DNA from: Oricola cellulosilytica
GTDB lineage: Bacteria; Pseudomonadota; Alphaproteobacteria; Rhizobiales; Rhizobiaceae
Direction: 5' to 3'
Assembly: GCF_019966575.1 (NCBI RefSeq)
Contig: NZ_JAINFK010000001.1
Location: 903,016 to 967,015, forward strand
Length of the DNA: 64,000 nucleotides
Shown: positions 19,068 to 28,312 of the stretch, one piece after another
Numbering within the stretch: position 1 is the stretch's first letter
Layout of the letters: every line of letters begins with the position of its first letter
Notes under the pieces: generated by a model
The model's database searches: none
What the model was told of the DNA's origin: nothing
What the model saw: only the letters and a program-made list of their open reading frames with translations
Program-made: the position numbers and the translations under genes

Positions 19068-19142
19068 TGGAGCGGGCGATGGGATTCGAACCCACGACCC
19101 CAACCTTGGCAAGGTTGTGCTCTACCCCTGAGCTACGCCCGC
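19068..19142 (-). tRNA. tRNA-Gly (anticodon GCC)
   Basis: 75 nt including an encoded CCA. The acceptor arm GCGGGCG pairs with CGCCCGC, the D arm contains GCTCAGGGGTAGAGC, the anticodon loop reads TTGCCAA (GCC, glycine) on a CAACC/GGTTG stem, and the T arm contains GGTTCGAATCC. All four stems close. It is a single tRNA gene located between imuA and the prolyl-tRNA editing gene. An open frame reading through it in the other direction gives the familiar false GIRTHDP peptide. Confidence 0.97.
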
Positions 19143-19300
19143 TCGGCGCCTGAAATCGGCTGCCGCTCTATGCCGCAAGCGCAAAACGAATGCAACACCA
19201 AATTCGCACGATTTCCGTGACGGCCTTGTGCGCTGCCCCGCTTGCCAAAAGCGGTCCCCGCCGCCTATTCAGGCAAGCATCCGGAACGATGGAAAGCCGC

Positions 19301-19840
19301 ATGACCGCCGCCTCAGAAAACCCTCGCCACGATCCGTTGACCCGCGACGATCTTTCCGCCTTTCTCGGCGAACTCGGCATCGAGGCCCCGACCAGGGACC
19401 ATCCGCCGGTTTTCACCGTGGAGGAATCGAAGTCGCTGCGCGACGCCATACCCGGCGGCCACACCAAGAACCTCTTCCTGAAAGACAAGAAAGGCCGGCA
19501 TTTCCTGCTCACGGTGGGCGAGGATGCGGTTATCGACCTGAAAACGATTCACGGCCTGATTGGGGCGAGCGGGCGTGTCTCTTTCGGCAAGCCCGAACAG
19601 ATGATGGACTATCTCGGCGTCGTTCCCGGCGCCGTCACCGCCTTTGGCGTGATCAACGACCGCGACGGCGCCGTCACGCTGATTTTCGACGAGGAACTGA
19701 TGGCTCACGACGTCATCAATGCCCACCCGCTGACCAATGCCGCCACCACGTCGATCCGCACGAGCGACATGAAACGGTTCGTCGAGGCGACCGGCCATTC
19801 CTTCAACGTCTTGAATCTCTCGTCACAAGGCGCGACATAG
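19301..19840 (+). CDS. Prolyl-tRNA editing protein, ProX/YbaK type
   Basis: 179 residues from ATG 19301, which has GGAAAG just upstream; earlier in-frame starts add residues without similarity. The single YbaK/prolyl-tRNA-synthetase-associated domain shows FTVEESKSLRDAIPGGHTKNL and LGVVPGAVTAFGVIND, typical of free-standing ProX/PrdX proteins that hydrolyse mischarged Ala-tRNA(Pro). It follows the tRNA-Gly gene on the opposite strand and is 40 bp before the thioredoxin gene, with which it may be cotranscribed. Confidence 0.88.
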   Translation: MTAASENPRHDPLTRDDLSAFLGELGIEAPTRDHPPVFTVEESKSLRDAIPGGHTKNLFLKDKKGRHFLLTVGEDAVIDLKTIHGLIGASGRVSFGKPEQMMDYLGVVPGAVTAFGVINDRDGAVTLIFDEELMAHDVINAHPLTNAATTSIRTSDMKRFVEATGHSFNVLNLSSQGAT

Positions 19841-19880
19841 GCGCCACAGAAGAAACGCACGACGTGCAAGGGAACAGATC

Positions 19881-20897
19881 ATGAGCGCGAGCGACAATCC
19901 GTTTGCCCCGAACTCCGCCTCCGGTGAATACGGCGCCCAGACCGTGGGCCTGGCCGAGGAAAGGCAAGCGCCAGCCGCACCACGACCGGACGGGCTGCTC
20001 GGCGGCCCGCTGGCCGGGGGCGACCTGATCAAGGACACGACGACGGCGAATTTCCAGGCCGATGTGATCGCCGAATCGCGCAATCAGCCGGTTCTGGTCG
20101 ATTTCTGGGCCCCCTGGTGCGGGCCTTGCAAGCAACTGACGCCCAAGCTCGAGGATGCCGTCCGCAAGGCAGGCGGCAAGGTCAAGCTGGTCAAGATGAA
20201 TATCGACGACCATCCGTCAATTCCCGGCCAGATGGGCGTGCAGTCGATCCCGGCGGTCATCGCCTTCCATAACGGCCAGCCCGTAGACGGCTTCATGGGC
20301 GCGGTTCCCGACAGCCAGTTGCAGGAATTTATCGGCAAGCTCGCCGGCGCGGCCGGCGGCGCTCAGGAAGAAGCGCTGAAACAGGCGCTGGAAGCCGCCG
20401 GGACCGCGCGCGAGGCCGGCGACACCAATCGCGCCGCGCAGATTTACTCGATGGTGCTCGACCAGATGCCCGAAAATGCCGCCGCCTATGCGGGTCTGGC
20501 GGGCATGTTGTTCGACGCCGGCCAAGCGGACGACGCACGGGCGATGGTCGAGCAGGCTCCGGAAGCGGTCGCCAGGTCGCCGGAACTCGCCTCGGTTCAG
20601 GCGCGAATCGATCTGGCTGAGAAAGTCGCCGATATCGGCGATCCGGCGGCGCTCGAGAAGCGGCTGGCCGACAATCCGAAAGATCATGACGCGAAGTTCG
20701 ATCTGGCCCAAATCCGCAACGCTACGGGCGAGCACGAAGCCGCCGCCGAGTTGCTTCTGGAGATTATGCGCGACGACCGCGAATGGCGCGACGATGGCGC
20801 CCGCAAGGAACTATTGATGTTCTTCGAGGCATGGGGCCCCGCAGATCCGGCGACAGCGCACGCGCGGCGCAAGCTCTCGAGTATGCTCTTCCGCTAG
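19881..20897 (+). CDS. Thioredoxin-TPR protein, CnoX/YbbN type co-chaperone
   Basis: 338 residues. An unusual ~55-residue N-terminal segment is followed by a thioredoxin domain (about 60-165) with the intact active site WCGPC (Cys80, Cys83), then a helical TPR-like region to the C-terminus. This architecture is that of CnoX (YbbN), a holdase that protects proteins from oxidative stress and hands them to GroEL. Unlike the E. coli protein, both cysteines are retained, so redox activity is likely. Ribosome binding site AAGGGAA precedes the ATG. The Lon-domain gene follows 77 bp later. Confidence 0.9.
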   Translation: MSASDNPFAPNSASGEYGAQTVGLAEERQAPAAPRPDGLLGGPLAGGDLIKDTTTANFQADVIAESRNQPVLVDFWAPWCGPCKQLTPKLEDAVRKAGGKVKLVKMNIDDHPSIPGQMGVQSIPAVIAFHNGQPVDGFMGAVPDSQLQEFIGKLAGAAGGAQEEALKQALEAAGTAREAGDTNRAAQIYSMVLDQMPENAAAYAGLAGMLFDAGQADDARAMVEQAPEAVARSPELASVQARIDLAEKVADIGDPAALEKRLADNPKDHDAKFDLAQIRNATGEHEAAAELLLEIMRDDREWRDDGARKELLMFFEAWGPADPATAHARRKLSSMLFR

Positions 20898-20974
20898 CGA
20901 TGGTGCCCACTTGAGATCGGTCGCTACCGCTCCAGATTGGAGGAAGACGCCGTCGAAGAGGTGTCGATTTAGAT

Positions 20975-21649
20975 ATGCACGCAGGCAACAAAACCTACAG
21001 TTCGATCAAGGATATCCCGGATCAGGTACCGGTATTTCCACTTTCCGGCGCGCTGCTTTTGCCGGGCGGTCAGATGCCGTTGAACATCTTCGAACCGCGT
21101 TATCTTGAGATGATCGATGCGGCCTTGCGCGGCGACCGCGTCATCGGAATGATCCAGCCAAAATTCAGCGGTGAAACCGGCTCGCCCGATAAGCCCAATC
21201 TGTGCTCCGTCGGATGCCTTGGCCGGGTGGCATCCTTTGCAGAATCCGGAGACGGCCGTTATCTGGTTTCGCTGCAGGGTATCTGCCGTTTCCGCGTCAG
21301 CGACGAAGTTCATGTGCGCACCCATTTCCGCCAGTGTCGCATCATTCCGTTTGCGTCCGATCTGACGGAGGATCAGGATGACGGAGCGGCTGTGGACCGC
21401 GAGGAGCTTCTGCGCGTGTTCCGTGCTTATCTCGAGGCGAACGAACTCGAGGCCGATTGGGAAAGCGTTCAAAGAGCCGGCAACGACACGCTGGTCAACG
21501 CCTTGTCTATGATGTCGCCCTACGGCCCGGCGGAAAAGCAGGCGCTGCTCGAGGCGCCTGACCTGAAGAGCCGGGCCGAGACGCTGATCGCGCTGACCGA
21601 AATGTCGCTCGCACGCGACAAGGACGACAGCGGCCGTACGCTGCAGTAA
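20975..21649 (+). CDS. Lon protease substrate-binding (LON/PUA) domain protein
   Basis: 224 residues consisting of a single Lon N-terminal domain: VPVFPLSGALLLPGGQMPLN near residues 13-32, IFEPRYLEMI and GRVASFAESGDGRYLVSL. There is no ATPase or protease domain, so this is the stand-alone family found in many alphaproteobacteria; the function is not established. It lies between the CnoX-type gene and the Trm112 gene on the same strand, 26 bp from the latter, and this run is likely one transcript. Confidence 0.9.
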   Translation: MHAGNKTYSSIKDIPDQVPVFPLSGALLLPGGQMPLNIFEPRYLEMIDAALRGDRVIGMIQPKFSGETGSPDKPNLCSVGCLGRVASFAESGDGRYLVSLQGICRFRVSDEVHVRTHFRQCRIIPFASDLTEDQDDGAAVDREELLRVFRAYLEANELEADWESVQRAGNDTLVNALSMMSPYGPAEKQALLEAPDLKSRAETLIALTEMSLARDKDDSGRTLQ

Positions 21650-21675
21650 GGTCGGCGTAAAGCGGGAGCTTCAAC

Positions 21676-21876
21676 ATGGCGCAGAACCGTTCAGAAACCG
21701 GCGATCTGGACCCGAAACTGCTTGAGCTGCTTGTCTGCCCGCTGACGAAGACCCGGCTGCGCTACGATGCTGGGAACGGCGAACTGATCTCGGAAGCTGG
21801 AAAGCTGGCCTATCCGGTGCGCGGTGGGGTTCCGATCCTGCTGCCCTCCGAGGCCCGCACGCTCGACAATTCCTGA
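21676..21876 (+). CDS. Trm112 family protein
   Basis: 66 residues, the usual length. The motif [17 protein letters not shown] and the end [14 protein letters not shown] identify the Trm112/UPF0434 family. In eukaryotes Trm112 activates methyltransferases; the bacterial role is less clear. The zinc-ligand cysteines of the eukaryotic protein are only partly kept (one Cys visible). The stop overlaps the next start by one base. Confidence 0.9.
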   Translation: MAQNRSETGDLDPKLLELLVCPLTKTRLRYDAGNGELISEAGKLAYPVRGGVPILLPSEARTLDNS

Positions 21877-22466
21877 TGGAGATGGATGGAGCCAAACGGA
21901 CGCGCGGCGCGGCCAAGCGCGAAGCCTTGGTGCAGGCGGCGGCCGAATTGTTCTGGATACGCGGTTTCGAGGCGACAAGCCTTGCCGACATCGCTGCGGC
22001 TTCAAACGTGCCGCTCGGCAATATCTACTACTACTACAAATCGAAGGCCGATCTCGCCATGGCCGTCGCTAACCTGTTCGTCGCGCAGACCGAACGCCTC
22101 GTAGCGGACGTCTGTGGTGAGACGCCCGACCCACGCGAGCGGCTGAAATTCTTCGTGGCGCGCTTGCAGTCGACGCAGTCGAGCCGCGTCCGCTACGGAT
22201 GCCCGATTTCCGGCGCGGCGCGGGATTTTCGCCGCACCATGCCGGAACCTTCCGCACGCGCGGCAGAGAGTTTCTCACTCCTGACGGGCTTTCTCGCCGC
22301 CGAGCTTGGTCGAACCGGCGCCCGCCCTTCCGTCTCCCTGTCAAGGGCGCGTGCAGCGATTGCCGACTGGCAGGGATCCATCGCGCTCGCCCATGCGTTG
22401 AACGAACCGACGGTGCTGGCCGAATGCTTCCGGCGCATGGAGCGGCTACTGACGGCTGCCCGGTAA
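21876..22466 (+). CDS. TetR/AcrR family transcriptional regulator
   Basis: 196 residues. The N-terminal helix-turn-helix (about 13-60) reads AAAELFWIRGFEATSLADIA followed by SNVPLGNIYYYYKSKADL, classic for TetR proteins. The C-terminal ligand domain contains a C-P-I motif (YGCPISG) found in a subgroup that responds to thiol-reactive or aldehyde compounds. The ATG overlaps the Trm112 stop (TGATG), so it may be translated from the same message. The target genes are not evident; the convergent ubiquinone hydroxylase gene starts far away. Confidence 0.88.
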   Translation: MEMDGAKRTRGAAKREALVQAAAELFWIRGFEATSLADIAAASNVPLGNIYYYYKSKADLAMAVANLFVAQTERLVADVCGETPDPRERLKFFVARLQSTQSSRVRYGCPISGAARDFRRTMPEPSARAAESFSLLTGFLAAELGRTGARPSVSLSRARAAIADWQGSIALAHALNEPTVLAECFRRMERLLTAAR

Positions 22467-22472
22467 TTCTTC

Positions 22473-23747
22473 TCAGATCGGTTCGCCCCGCAGAAGCCGC
22501 GGCGAGGTACCCGACAGACCGGCAGCCTGACCAATGAAAAACCGTTTCAAGCCGGGCATCCGGTCGACGATGCCGAGACCAACATCGCGCACGGCGCGCA
22601 AGGGGCCGAAATTGTTGGAGAACAGACGGTTCAGAACGTCCGTTGTGACGCCCATCTGAACCGTATCGAAGCGCCGCCAGCGTTCGTACCGCTGGAGAAC
22701 GTCAAGCGCGCCTATGTCCTGGCCGAGGCGATCGGCCTCGACAATCGTTTCGGCGAGCGCGGCGGCGTCCTTGAAGCCAAGATTTAGTCCCTGCCCGGCG
22801 ATCGGGTGGATGCCGTGCGCGGCATCCCCCGCGAGCGCGATACGGGGTTTGACGAAATCGCGCGCCAACGTCAGTCCGAGCGGATAGGCCCGCTTCGCCC
22901 CCTCAACGTGGATTTCGCCCAGTTTCAGGCCGAATCGCTTCTCCAGTTCAAGGTCGAAGCTGAAATCGTCGCCTTCGAGCAGCCTTTCGGCGGTCCGTTT
23001 CGATTCGGTCCAGACAATCGACGACCGGTTTCCCGAAAGCGGCAGGATCGCGAAAGGTCCCGCGGGCAGAAAGTGCTCTTCGGCGCGGCCGTGATGCGGT
23101 CGTTCATGCGCGATTGTCGCAACGATGCCCATCTGGCCGTAGTCCCAGTGAACGGTCTTGATTCCGGCCATGCCGCGCAGCGCCGAGCGCACGCCGTCGG
23201 CGGCGATCAGGAGGCGCGTACGAAGTTCCTCGCCGTTCGAAAGCGTGACCGACAGCGCGGCCGCGCCTTGCGTTTCGGAAAATGCCGTCGCCGCCACGCC
23301 TTGCGTGATCTCGACCCCGCATTCGGCGCATTTTTCGCGCAGCGCGCCATTCAACTCGACGTTTGGCACCATGTGCGCGAACGGTTCGCCCGGAGTCACC
23401 TCGCCGTCGAACGTCAGGAACACCGGACGCACCGGATCGCTGGTCCGACTGTCGGTAACGATCATCTCCAAGATCGGCTGTGCGTCGTCGAGCAGGGGCT
23501 GCCAGCAGCCGAGTTCGTCGAGCATCCGGCTCGCGGCCGCGGCAACCGCCGAGGCCCTTCCGTCCTTCTTCCAGACGCCCTCGGGCGCCGCGTCGACGAC
23601 GCGCACCTTCAGGTGCGGAGCCGCTGTCGCGATCGCCACCGCCGTCGCCAGGCCAACGTAGCCCGCGCCCGCAACCAGCACGTCGACGGGGCCGTCTTTC
23701 CTTTTTCTGCCTTTTCCAGTCGGCTTGCGCCGTGCCGTCGCCGCCAT
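22473..23747 (-). CDS. UbiH/UbiF/Coq6 family FAD-dependent hydroxylase
   Basis: 424 residues. The FAD-binding motif DVLVAGAGYVGLATAVAIA lies at about 22-40, and the family motif GDAAHGIHPIAGQGLNLGFKD lies in the C-terminal half. These enzymes hydroxylate the ring during ubiquinone biosynthesis. The first 20 residues are lysine and arginine rich and not conserved. The gene is oriented opposite to tesB, with 111 bp between their starts. Which ring position it acts on cannot be decided from sequence. Confidence 0.9.
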   Translation of the reverse strand: MAATARRKPTGKGRKRKDGPVDVLVAGAGYVGLATAVAIATAAPHLKVRVVDAAPEGVWKKDGRASAVAAAASRMLDELGCWQPLLDDAQPILEMIVTDSRTSDPVRPVFLTFDGEVTPGEPFAHMVPNVELNGALREKCAECGVEITQGVAATAFSETQGAAALSVTLSNGEELRTRLLIAADGVRSALRGMAGIKTVHWDYGQMGIVATIAHERPHHGRAEEHFLPAGPFAILPLSGNRSSIVWTESKRTAERLLEGDDFSFDLELEKRFGLKLGEIHVEGAKRAYPLGLTLARDFVKPRIALAGDAAHGIHPIAGQGLNLGFKDAAALAETIVEADRLGQDIGALDVLQRYERWRRFDTVQMGVTTDVLNRLFSNNFGPLRAVRDVGLGIVDRMPGLKRFFIGQAAGLSGTSPRLLRGEPI

Positions 23748-23858
23748 CGATGATCTCCTTGTCGCGAACCGCCTGGCCGCCGCATCGCCTGCAACCTTGA
23801 CTTGCCGCCGGGCGGCTGTAGCAAGGCGCAGACTTCACGCGCGAAACGGACCGCCTTC

Positions 23859-24734
23859 ATGTCTTCTGCCGTTCAGGACCTGCTTTCCATACTTGATCTC
23901 GAAACGCTCGAACACAACCTGTTTCGTGGTCGCAGCCCACAGGTGGGATGGCAGCGGGTCTTTGGCGGCCAGGTGATCGGCCAGGCGCTTGTCGCCGCCC
24001 AAAGAACGGTGGAACCGGAACGCCACGTTCACTCACTACACTGCTACTTCATGCGGCCCGGCGATCCGACAGTTCCGATCATCTACGAGGTCGACCGCAT
24101 CCGCGACGGATCGAGCTTCACCACCCGCCGCGTCGTCGCAATCCAGCACGGCCACGCGATTTTCTCCCTTTCCGCTTCCTTCCAGTATGACGAGGAAGGT
24201 CTGGAGCACGCGTTCGAAATGCCCTCGGACGTGCCCGCGCCCGACACGCTGTTGAGCGAGAAGGACCTGATCGCCCAGTTTATCGACAAGGTGCCGGAAA
24301 ACGTGCGGCGCTACTGGCAGCGCGAGCGGCCGATCGAGATGAAGCCGGTATCTCTCACCCACTACACTACCCGCGAGAAGTTGCCGCCACGACAGCACAT
24401 CTGGATCCGGACCACCGGGCCGGTGCCCGACGACCGTGCCATCCAGGCGGCCATACTCGCCTATCTTTCCGACATGACGCTGCTGGATACCTCGCTGTTT
24501 GCCCACGGGCGATCCATCTTCGACCCCGACCTCCAGGTCGCGAGCCTCGACCACGCCATGTGGTTCCATCGTCCGCACCGGCTTGACGACTGGTTCCTGT
24601 ACACCCAGGACAGCCCGAATTCGTCGGGCGCCCGCGGCTTCACGCGCGGCCATATCTACGGCTCTGACGGCGCTCTGGTTGCCTCGGTTGCGCAGGAGGG
24701 GCTTATCCGCCGCCGCACCAAGCGCAAAAAATAG
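23859..24734 (+). CDS. tesB: Acyl-CoA thioesterase II
   Basis: 291 residues from ATG 23859; the open frame allows 23802, but the added residues are not family-like. The double hot-dog fold is indicated by QRVFGGQVIGQALVAA near residue 30-45, LHSLHCYFMRPGD, and in the second half LDHAMWFHRPHRLDDWFLY. It hydrolyses medium- to long-chain acyl-CoA in the cytoplasm. It precedes the glnK-amtB operon by 226 bp and is independent of it. Confidence 0.93.
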   Translation: MSSAVQDLLSILDLETLEHNLFRGRSPQVGWQRVFGGQVIGQALVAAQRTVEPERHVHSLHCYFMRPGDPTVPIIYEVDRIRDGSSFTTRRVVAIQHGHAIFSLSASFQYDEEGLEHAFEMPSDVPAPDTLLSEKDLIAQFIDKVPENVRRYWQRERPIEMKPVSLTHYTTREKLPPRQHIWIRTTGPVPDDRAIQAAILAYLSDMTLLDTSLFAHGRSIFDPDLQVASLDHAMWFHRPHRLDDWFLYTQDSPNSSGARGFTRGHIYGSDGALVASVAQEGLIRRRTKRKK

Positions 24735-24749
24735 GCGCGCTTTGCACAC

Positions 24750-24766
24750 TGCATAAAATTTGTGCG
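24750..24766 (+). promoter_or_regulatory. NtrC-like binding site upstream of glnK-amtB
   Basis: TGCATAAAATTTGTGCG matches the enteric NtrC consensus TGCACCAAAATGGTGCA at 12 of 17 positions, with both half-sites TGC/GTGC kept. A very similar 17-mer lies ahead of the second ammonium transporter. A TGGCAC element that could be the -24 part of a sigma-54 promoter lies at 24852, but its -12 part is poor. The assignment is from pattern only. Confidence 0.5.
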
Positions 24767-24804
24767 AAACTTCCGCGTCTTTCCCTGCCTGCGCTCTGCC
24801 GTAA

Positions 24805-25299
<495 letters not shown>

Positions 25300-25331
25300 A
25301 GCGCGACCCGTCATTCAGGAGTTCCACAGAC

Positions 25332-26672
25332 ATGATCTTGTCAAAACCCTTTCGACTTGGCCTCGCCGCCGCGGCGACGTCAGCGCTTCTCGCCGTCCCT
25401 GCGCTCGCCCAGGAAGCGGCCGCGCCCGCGCCGGCTGTATCCGCGGATGTCGCCTATATTCTCAACACCCTGCTCTTCCTTATCGGCGGATTTCTGGTGA
25501 TGTGGATGGCCGCGGGCTTCGCCATGCTGGAAGCCGGCCTCGTCCGTTCCAAGAACGTCTCCATGCAGTCTCTGAAAAACATCGCGCTCTACTCGATCGC
25601 CGGCATCATGTATTGGGCGATCGGCTACAATCTCATGTACACCGGCGTTGACGGCGGCTTCATGGGTTCGTTCGGTACCTACGGCTTCGATCCGGTGGGC
25701 CTTGAGGGCGCCGATTCCGCCGCGCTTCTCGAGACGGGCTACTCCACGGCTTCTGACTGGTTCTTCCAGATGGTGTTCGTGGCAACGGCGGCATCAATCG
25801 TGTCCGGAACAGTCGCCGAGCGCGTGCGCCTGTGGCCGTTCCTGGTCTTCGTTGTGATGTTGACCGGCTTCATTTATCCCATCGCCGGGTCTTGGCAGTG
25901 GGGCGGCGGCTGGCTGGCGGAAAGGGGCTTCTCCGATTTCGCTGGTTCGACGCTCGTTCACTCGGTCGGCGGATGGGCGGCGCTCGCGGGGGCCATCGTC
26001 ATCGGCGCGCGCACCGGCAAGTATGAGGGTGGCGCGGTTCACCCGATGCCCGGCTCGTCCATTCCGTTGGCAACGCTCGGAACCTTCATCCTCTGGCTCG
26101 GCTGGTTCGGCTTTAACGGTGCGTCGCAGCTCGCCATGGGCACGATAAGCGACGTATCCGACGTCTCGAGGATCTTCGCCAACACCAATCTCGCCGCCGC
26201 TGCCGGCGTCGTGACCACTCTGGTGCTGCTCCAGCTTCTGTACAAGAAGATCGACGTCACCATGGTCCTCAACGGCGCCCTTGCCGGCTTGGTCTCCATC
26301 ACCGCCGAACCGCTCGCTCCGGCCGTCTGGCAGGCGCTTCTCATCGGCGCGGTCGGCGGTGGGATCGTGGTCTTCGCGGTGCCGCTGCTCGACAAGCTGA
26401 AGATTGACGACGTTGTCGGTGCAATTCCGGTCCACCTTCTGGCAGGCATCTGGGGCACGATGATCGTACCCTTTTCCAACACGGGAACGAATTACGTTAC
26501 GCAGTTCATAGGGGTTCTCGCCTACGGAACCTTCACGCTGGCCTGCTCCTTCATCGTCTGGTTCGTCCTCAAGGCGGCAATGGGCGTGCGGACCTCGGCA
26601 GAAGAGGAAATGATGGGGCTCGACAAGGCGGAAATCGGCGTCGAGGCCTATCCCGAATTCGGGCGCGGCTGA
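25332..26672 (+). CDS. amtB: Ammonium transporter (first copy, with signal peptide)
   Basis: 446 residues. A signal peptide of about 26 residues ending PALAQ is followed by eleven membrane helices. The Amt signature FAMLEAGLVRSKN is near residue 70, the conserved Asp before the pore histidine is in FAGSTLVHSVGGW, and the twin pore histidines are in TLVHSVGG and AIPVHLLAGIWG. It conducts ammonium across the inner membrane and should be gated by GlnK. The gene is followed by a strong terminator at 26752, which closes the glnK-amtB unit. Confidence 0.96.
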   Translation: MILSKPFRLGLAAAATSALLAVPALAQEAAAPAPAVSADVAYILNTLLFLIGGFLVMWMAAGFAMLEAGLVRSKNVSMQSLKNIALYSIAGIMYWAIGYNLMYTGVDGGFMGSFGTYGFDPVGLEGADSAALLETGYSTASDWFFQMVFVATAASIVSGTVAERVRLWPFLVFVVMLTGFIYPIAGSWQWGGGWLAERGFSDFAGSTLVHSVGGWAALAGAIVIGARTGKYEGGAVHPMPGSSIPLATLGTFILWLGWFGFNGASQLAMGTISDVSDVSRIFANTNLAAAAGVVTTLVLLQLLYKKIDVTMVLNGALAGLVSITAEPLAPAVWQALLIGAVGGGIVVFAVPLLDKLKIDDVVGAIPVHLLAGIWGTMIVPFSNTGTNYVTQFIGVLAYGTFTLACSFIVWFVLKAAMGVRTSAEEEMMGLDKAEIGVEAYPEFGRG

Positions 26673-26751
26673 CGCTGCCCCCGGACGGCCGCTGCCGCAG
26701 TACCGGCCGCCCCGATCCATCCCGTCGTGACGCATGTCGTCACGTGCTTGG

Positions 26752-26778
26752 CCCGGTCGAGAGACCGGGTCCTTTTTT
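26752..26778 (+). terminator. Intrinsic terminator after glnK-amtB
   Basis: Stem CCCGGTC (26752-26758) with GACCGGG (26763-26769), loop GAGA, then TCC and a run of six T. It separates amtB from the second ammonium transporter gene. Confidence 0.85.
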
Positions 26779-26810
26779 GCGTAATTTTTAGACAACAGTC
26801 CGTCAGTGAG

Positions 26811-26827
26811 TGCGCAAATTATGTGCA
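26811..26827 (+). promoter_or_regulatory. NtrC-like binding site upstream of the second amt gene
   Basis: TGCGCAAATTATGTGCA keeps the TGC-N11-GCA frame of NtrC boxes and matches the enteric consensus at 11 of 17 positions. It resembles the 17-mer ahead of glnK. It falls after the glnK-amtB terminator, about 110 bp before the preferred start of the second transporter. A further GCACA/TGTGC pair lies just downstream. Confidence 0.5.
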
Positions 26828-26934
26828 CACGGTCACATCCTGTGCGCTTTCGGGCCGTGGGAGCGAGGAGGGAGCCGTTTGGCATGGATTGTGGAAAGGA
26901 GGCCGCAAACAACCAAAATAACAACGGGATACAG

Positions 26935-28158
26935 ATGGAAAACACTTCGGTCGGGGGCGACGTCTTTTTCGTCCTGATGGGCGCCATTCTGGTTTTTGCC
27001 ATGCATGGCGGCTTTGCGTTTCTCGAGGTCGGAACGGTTCGGCACAAGAATCAGGTCAATGCGCTGGTGAAGATTCTGGCCGATTTCGCGCTCTCCACGG
27101 TCAGTTATTTCTTCGTCGGCTACTTCATCGCCTACGGCACGCATTTCTTCATTTCCGCCGCCGGACTGTCCGGCGCGGTGGAAGGGTTCGAACTCCAGGG
27201 CCTGTCGCTGGTGAAATTCTTCTTCCTGACGACCTTCGCGGCGGCAATCCCGGCGATCATCTCCGGCGGAATCGCAGAGCGCATGAAGTTTGCGCCGCAA
27301 TGTTTCGCTACGGTTGCGCTCGTGGGCGTGTTCTATCCGCTCTTCGAGGGTATTGTCTGGGGCGGAAATTTAGGCATACAGGCCTGGCTCGAGGCGAGCT
27401 TCGGCGCGCCGTTCCGAGATTTTGCAGGCTCGATCGTCGTTCATGCCGTTGGTGGATGGATCGCGCTTTCGGCGGTGTTGCTGCTCGGCGCGCGCACCGG
27501 CCGGTATCGCCCCGGCGGCGGCATGACAGGGATCCCGCCATCATCGATTCCCTGGCTTGCTCTAGGTTCGTGGATGTTATGCGTAGGCTGGTTCGGCTTC
27601 AACGTCATGACCGCGGCCTCGCTCGAGGGCGTGTCGGGCCTCGTCGCGCTCAATTCGCTGATGGCGATGGTCGGCGGCATCCTGAGCGCTCTTCTTGCCG
27701 GCCGTAACGATCCCGGCTTCGTCCACAACGGCGCGCTGGCCGGTCTCGTTGCTGTCTGCGCCGGGTCCGACATTCTGCACCCGATCGGGGCCCTGGTCGT
27801 GGGCGGCGCGGCGGGCGTGATCTTCGTTTACGGCTTTGCTTGGTGCCAGAACCGGCTGAAGATCGACGACGTGCTCGGCGTCTGGCCGCTGCACGGGATG
27901 TGCGGCGCCTGGGGCGGAATCGCGGCCGGCATCTTCGGCGCCGAGGCGCTCGGCGGCATGGGCGGCGTCTCGCTCGCCTCGCAGGTTATCGGAACGGTGA
28001 TGGGCGTGGTTTACGCGCTCGCGGCGGGCGCGGTGGTCTATGGCGTCCTGAAAAGCACCACCGGCCTGCGGTTGAGCCCGGAAGACGAGATGCGCGGCGC
28101 GGACCTTTCCATTCACAAAATCGGCGCCAACCCCGAGGCCGAAATTCGTGGGGTCTGA
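26935..28158 (+). CDS. Ammonium transporter (second copy, no signal peptide)
   Basis: 407 residues from ATG 26935; ATG 26884 would add 17 residues rich in asparagine and cannot be excluded, since a GGAGG lies before it. The protein has eleven helices and the Amt features GGFAFLEVGTVRHKN, the aspartate and first pore histidine in FAGSIVVHAVGGW, and the second histidine in VWPLHGMCGAWGG. It differs clearly from the first copy (no signal peptide, shorter loops), so it is not a recent tandem duplicate. It has no adjacent P-II gene. Its own terminator follows. It probably responds to nitrogen limitation through the upstream NtrC-like box. Confidence 0.93.
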   Translation: MENTSVGGDVFFVLMGAILVFAMHGGFAFLEVGTVRHKNQVNALVKILADFALSTVSYFFVGYFIAYGTHFFISAAGLSGAVEGFELQGLSLVKFFFLTTFAAAIPAIISGGIAERMKFAPQCFATVALVGVFYPLFEGIVWGGNLGIQAWLEASFGAPFRDFAGSIVVHAVGGWIALSAVLLLGARTGRYRPGGGMTGIPPSSIPWLALGSWMLCVGWFGFNVMTAASLEGVSGLVALNSLMAMVGGILSALLAGRNDPGFVHNGALAGLVAVCAGSDILHPIGALVVGGAAGVIFVYGFAWCQNRLKIDDVLGVWPLHGMCGAWGGIAAGIFGAEALGGMGGVSLASQVIGTVMGVVYALAAGAVVYGVLKSTTGLRLSPEDEMRGADLSIHKIGANPEAEIRGV

Positions 28159-28181
28159 CCGTTCTGCAACGGGCTTCCAAA

Positions 28182-28214
28182 GCCCCGCCGGGTAAGTTAC
28201 CGGCGGGGCATTTT
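28182..28214 (+). terminator. Intrinsic terminator after the second amt gene
   Basis: Stem GCCCCGCCGG (28182-28191) with CCGGCGGGGC (28200-28209), loop GTAAGTTA, followed by ATTTT. It lies 23 bp after the stop codon. Confidence 0.85.
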
Positions 28215-28229
28215 CCCTGCTCGGGATGG

Positions 28230-28244
28230 TTAATGCCTGTTTAA
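28230..28244 (+). promoter_or_regulatory. CtrA-like binding site upstream of ftsK
   Basis: TTAATGCCTGTTTAA is a perfect TTAA-N7-TTAA, the full CtrA recognition pattern of alphaproteobacteria. It lies 69 bp before the ftsK start in an otherwise gene-free spacer. Confidence 0.55.
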
Positions 28245-28312
28245 CCAACCTTCGCTAGCCTGCCGAGCGGTTTAGTATGTCCGCCTCGGCGGATCTGTAA
28301 CGGGGTTTTGTG

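Noticed and set aside
18766..19131. Open frame ending in GIRTHDPNLGKVVLYP
   Set aside because: A known artefact from reading a tRNA gene in the wrong strand; it overlaps tRNA-Gly.
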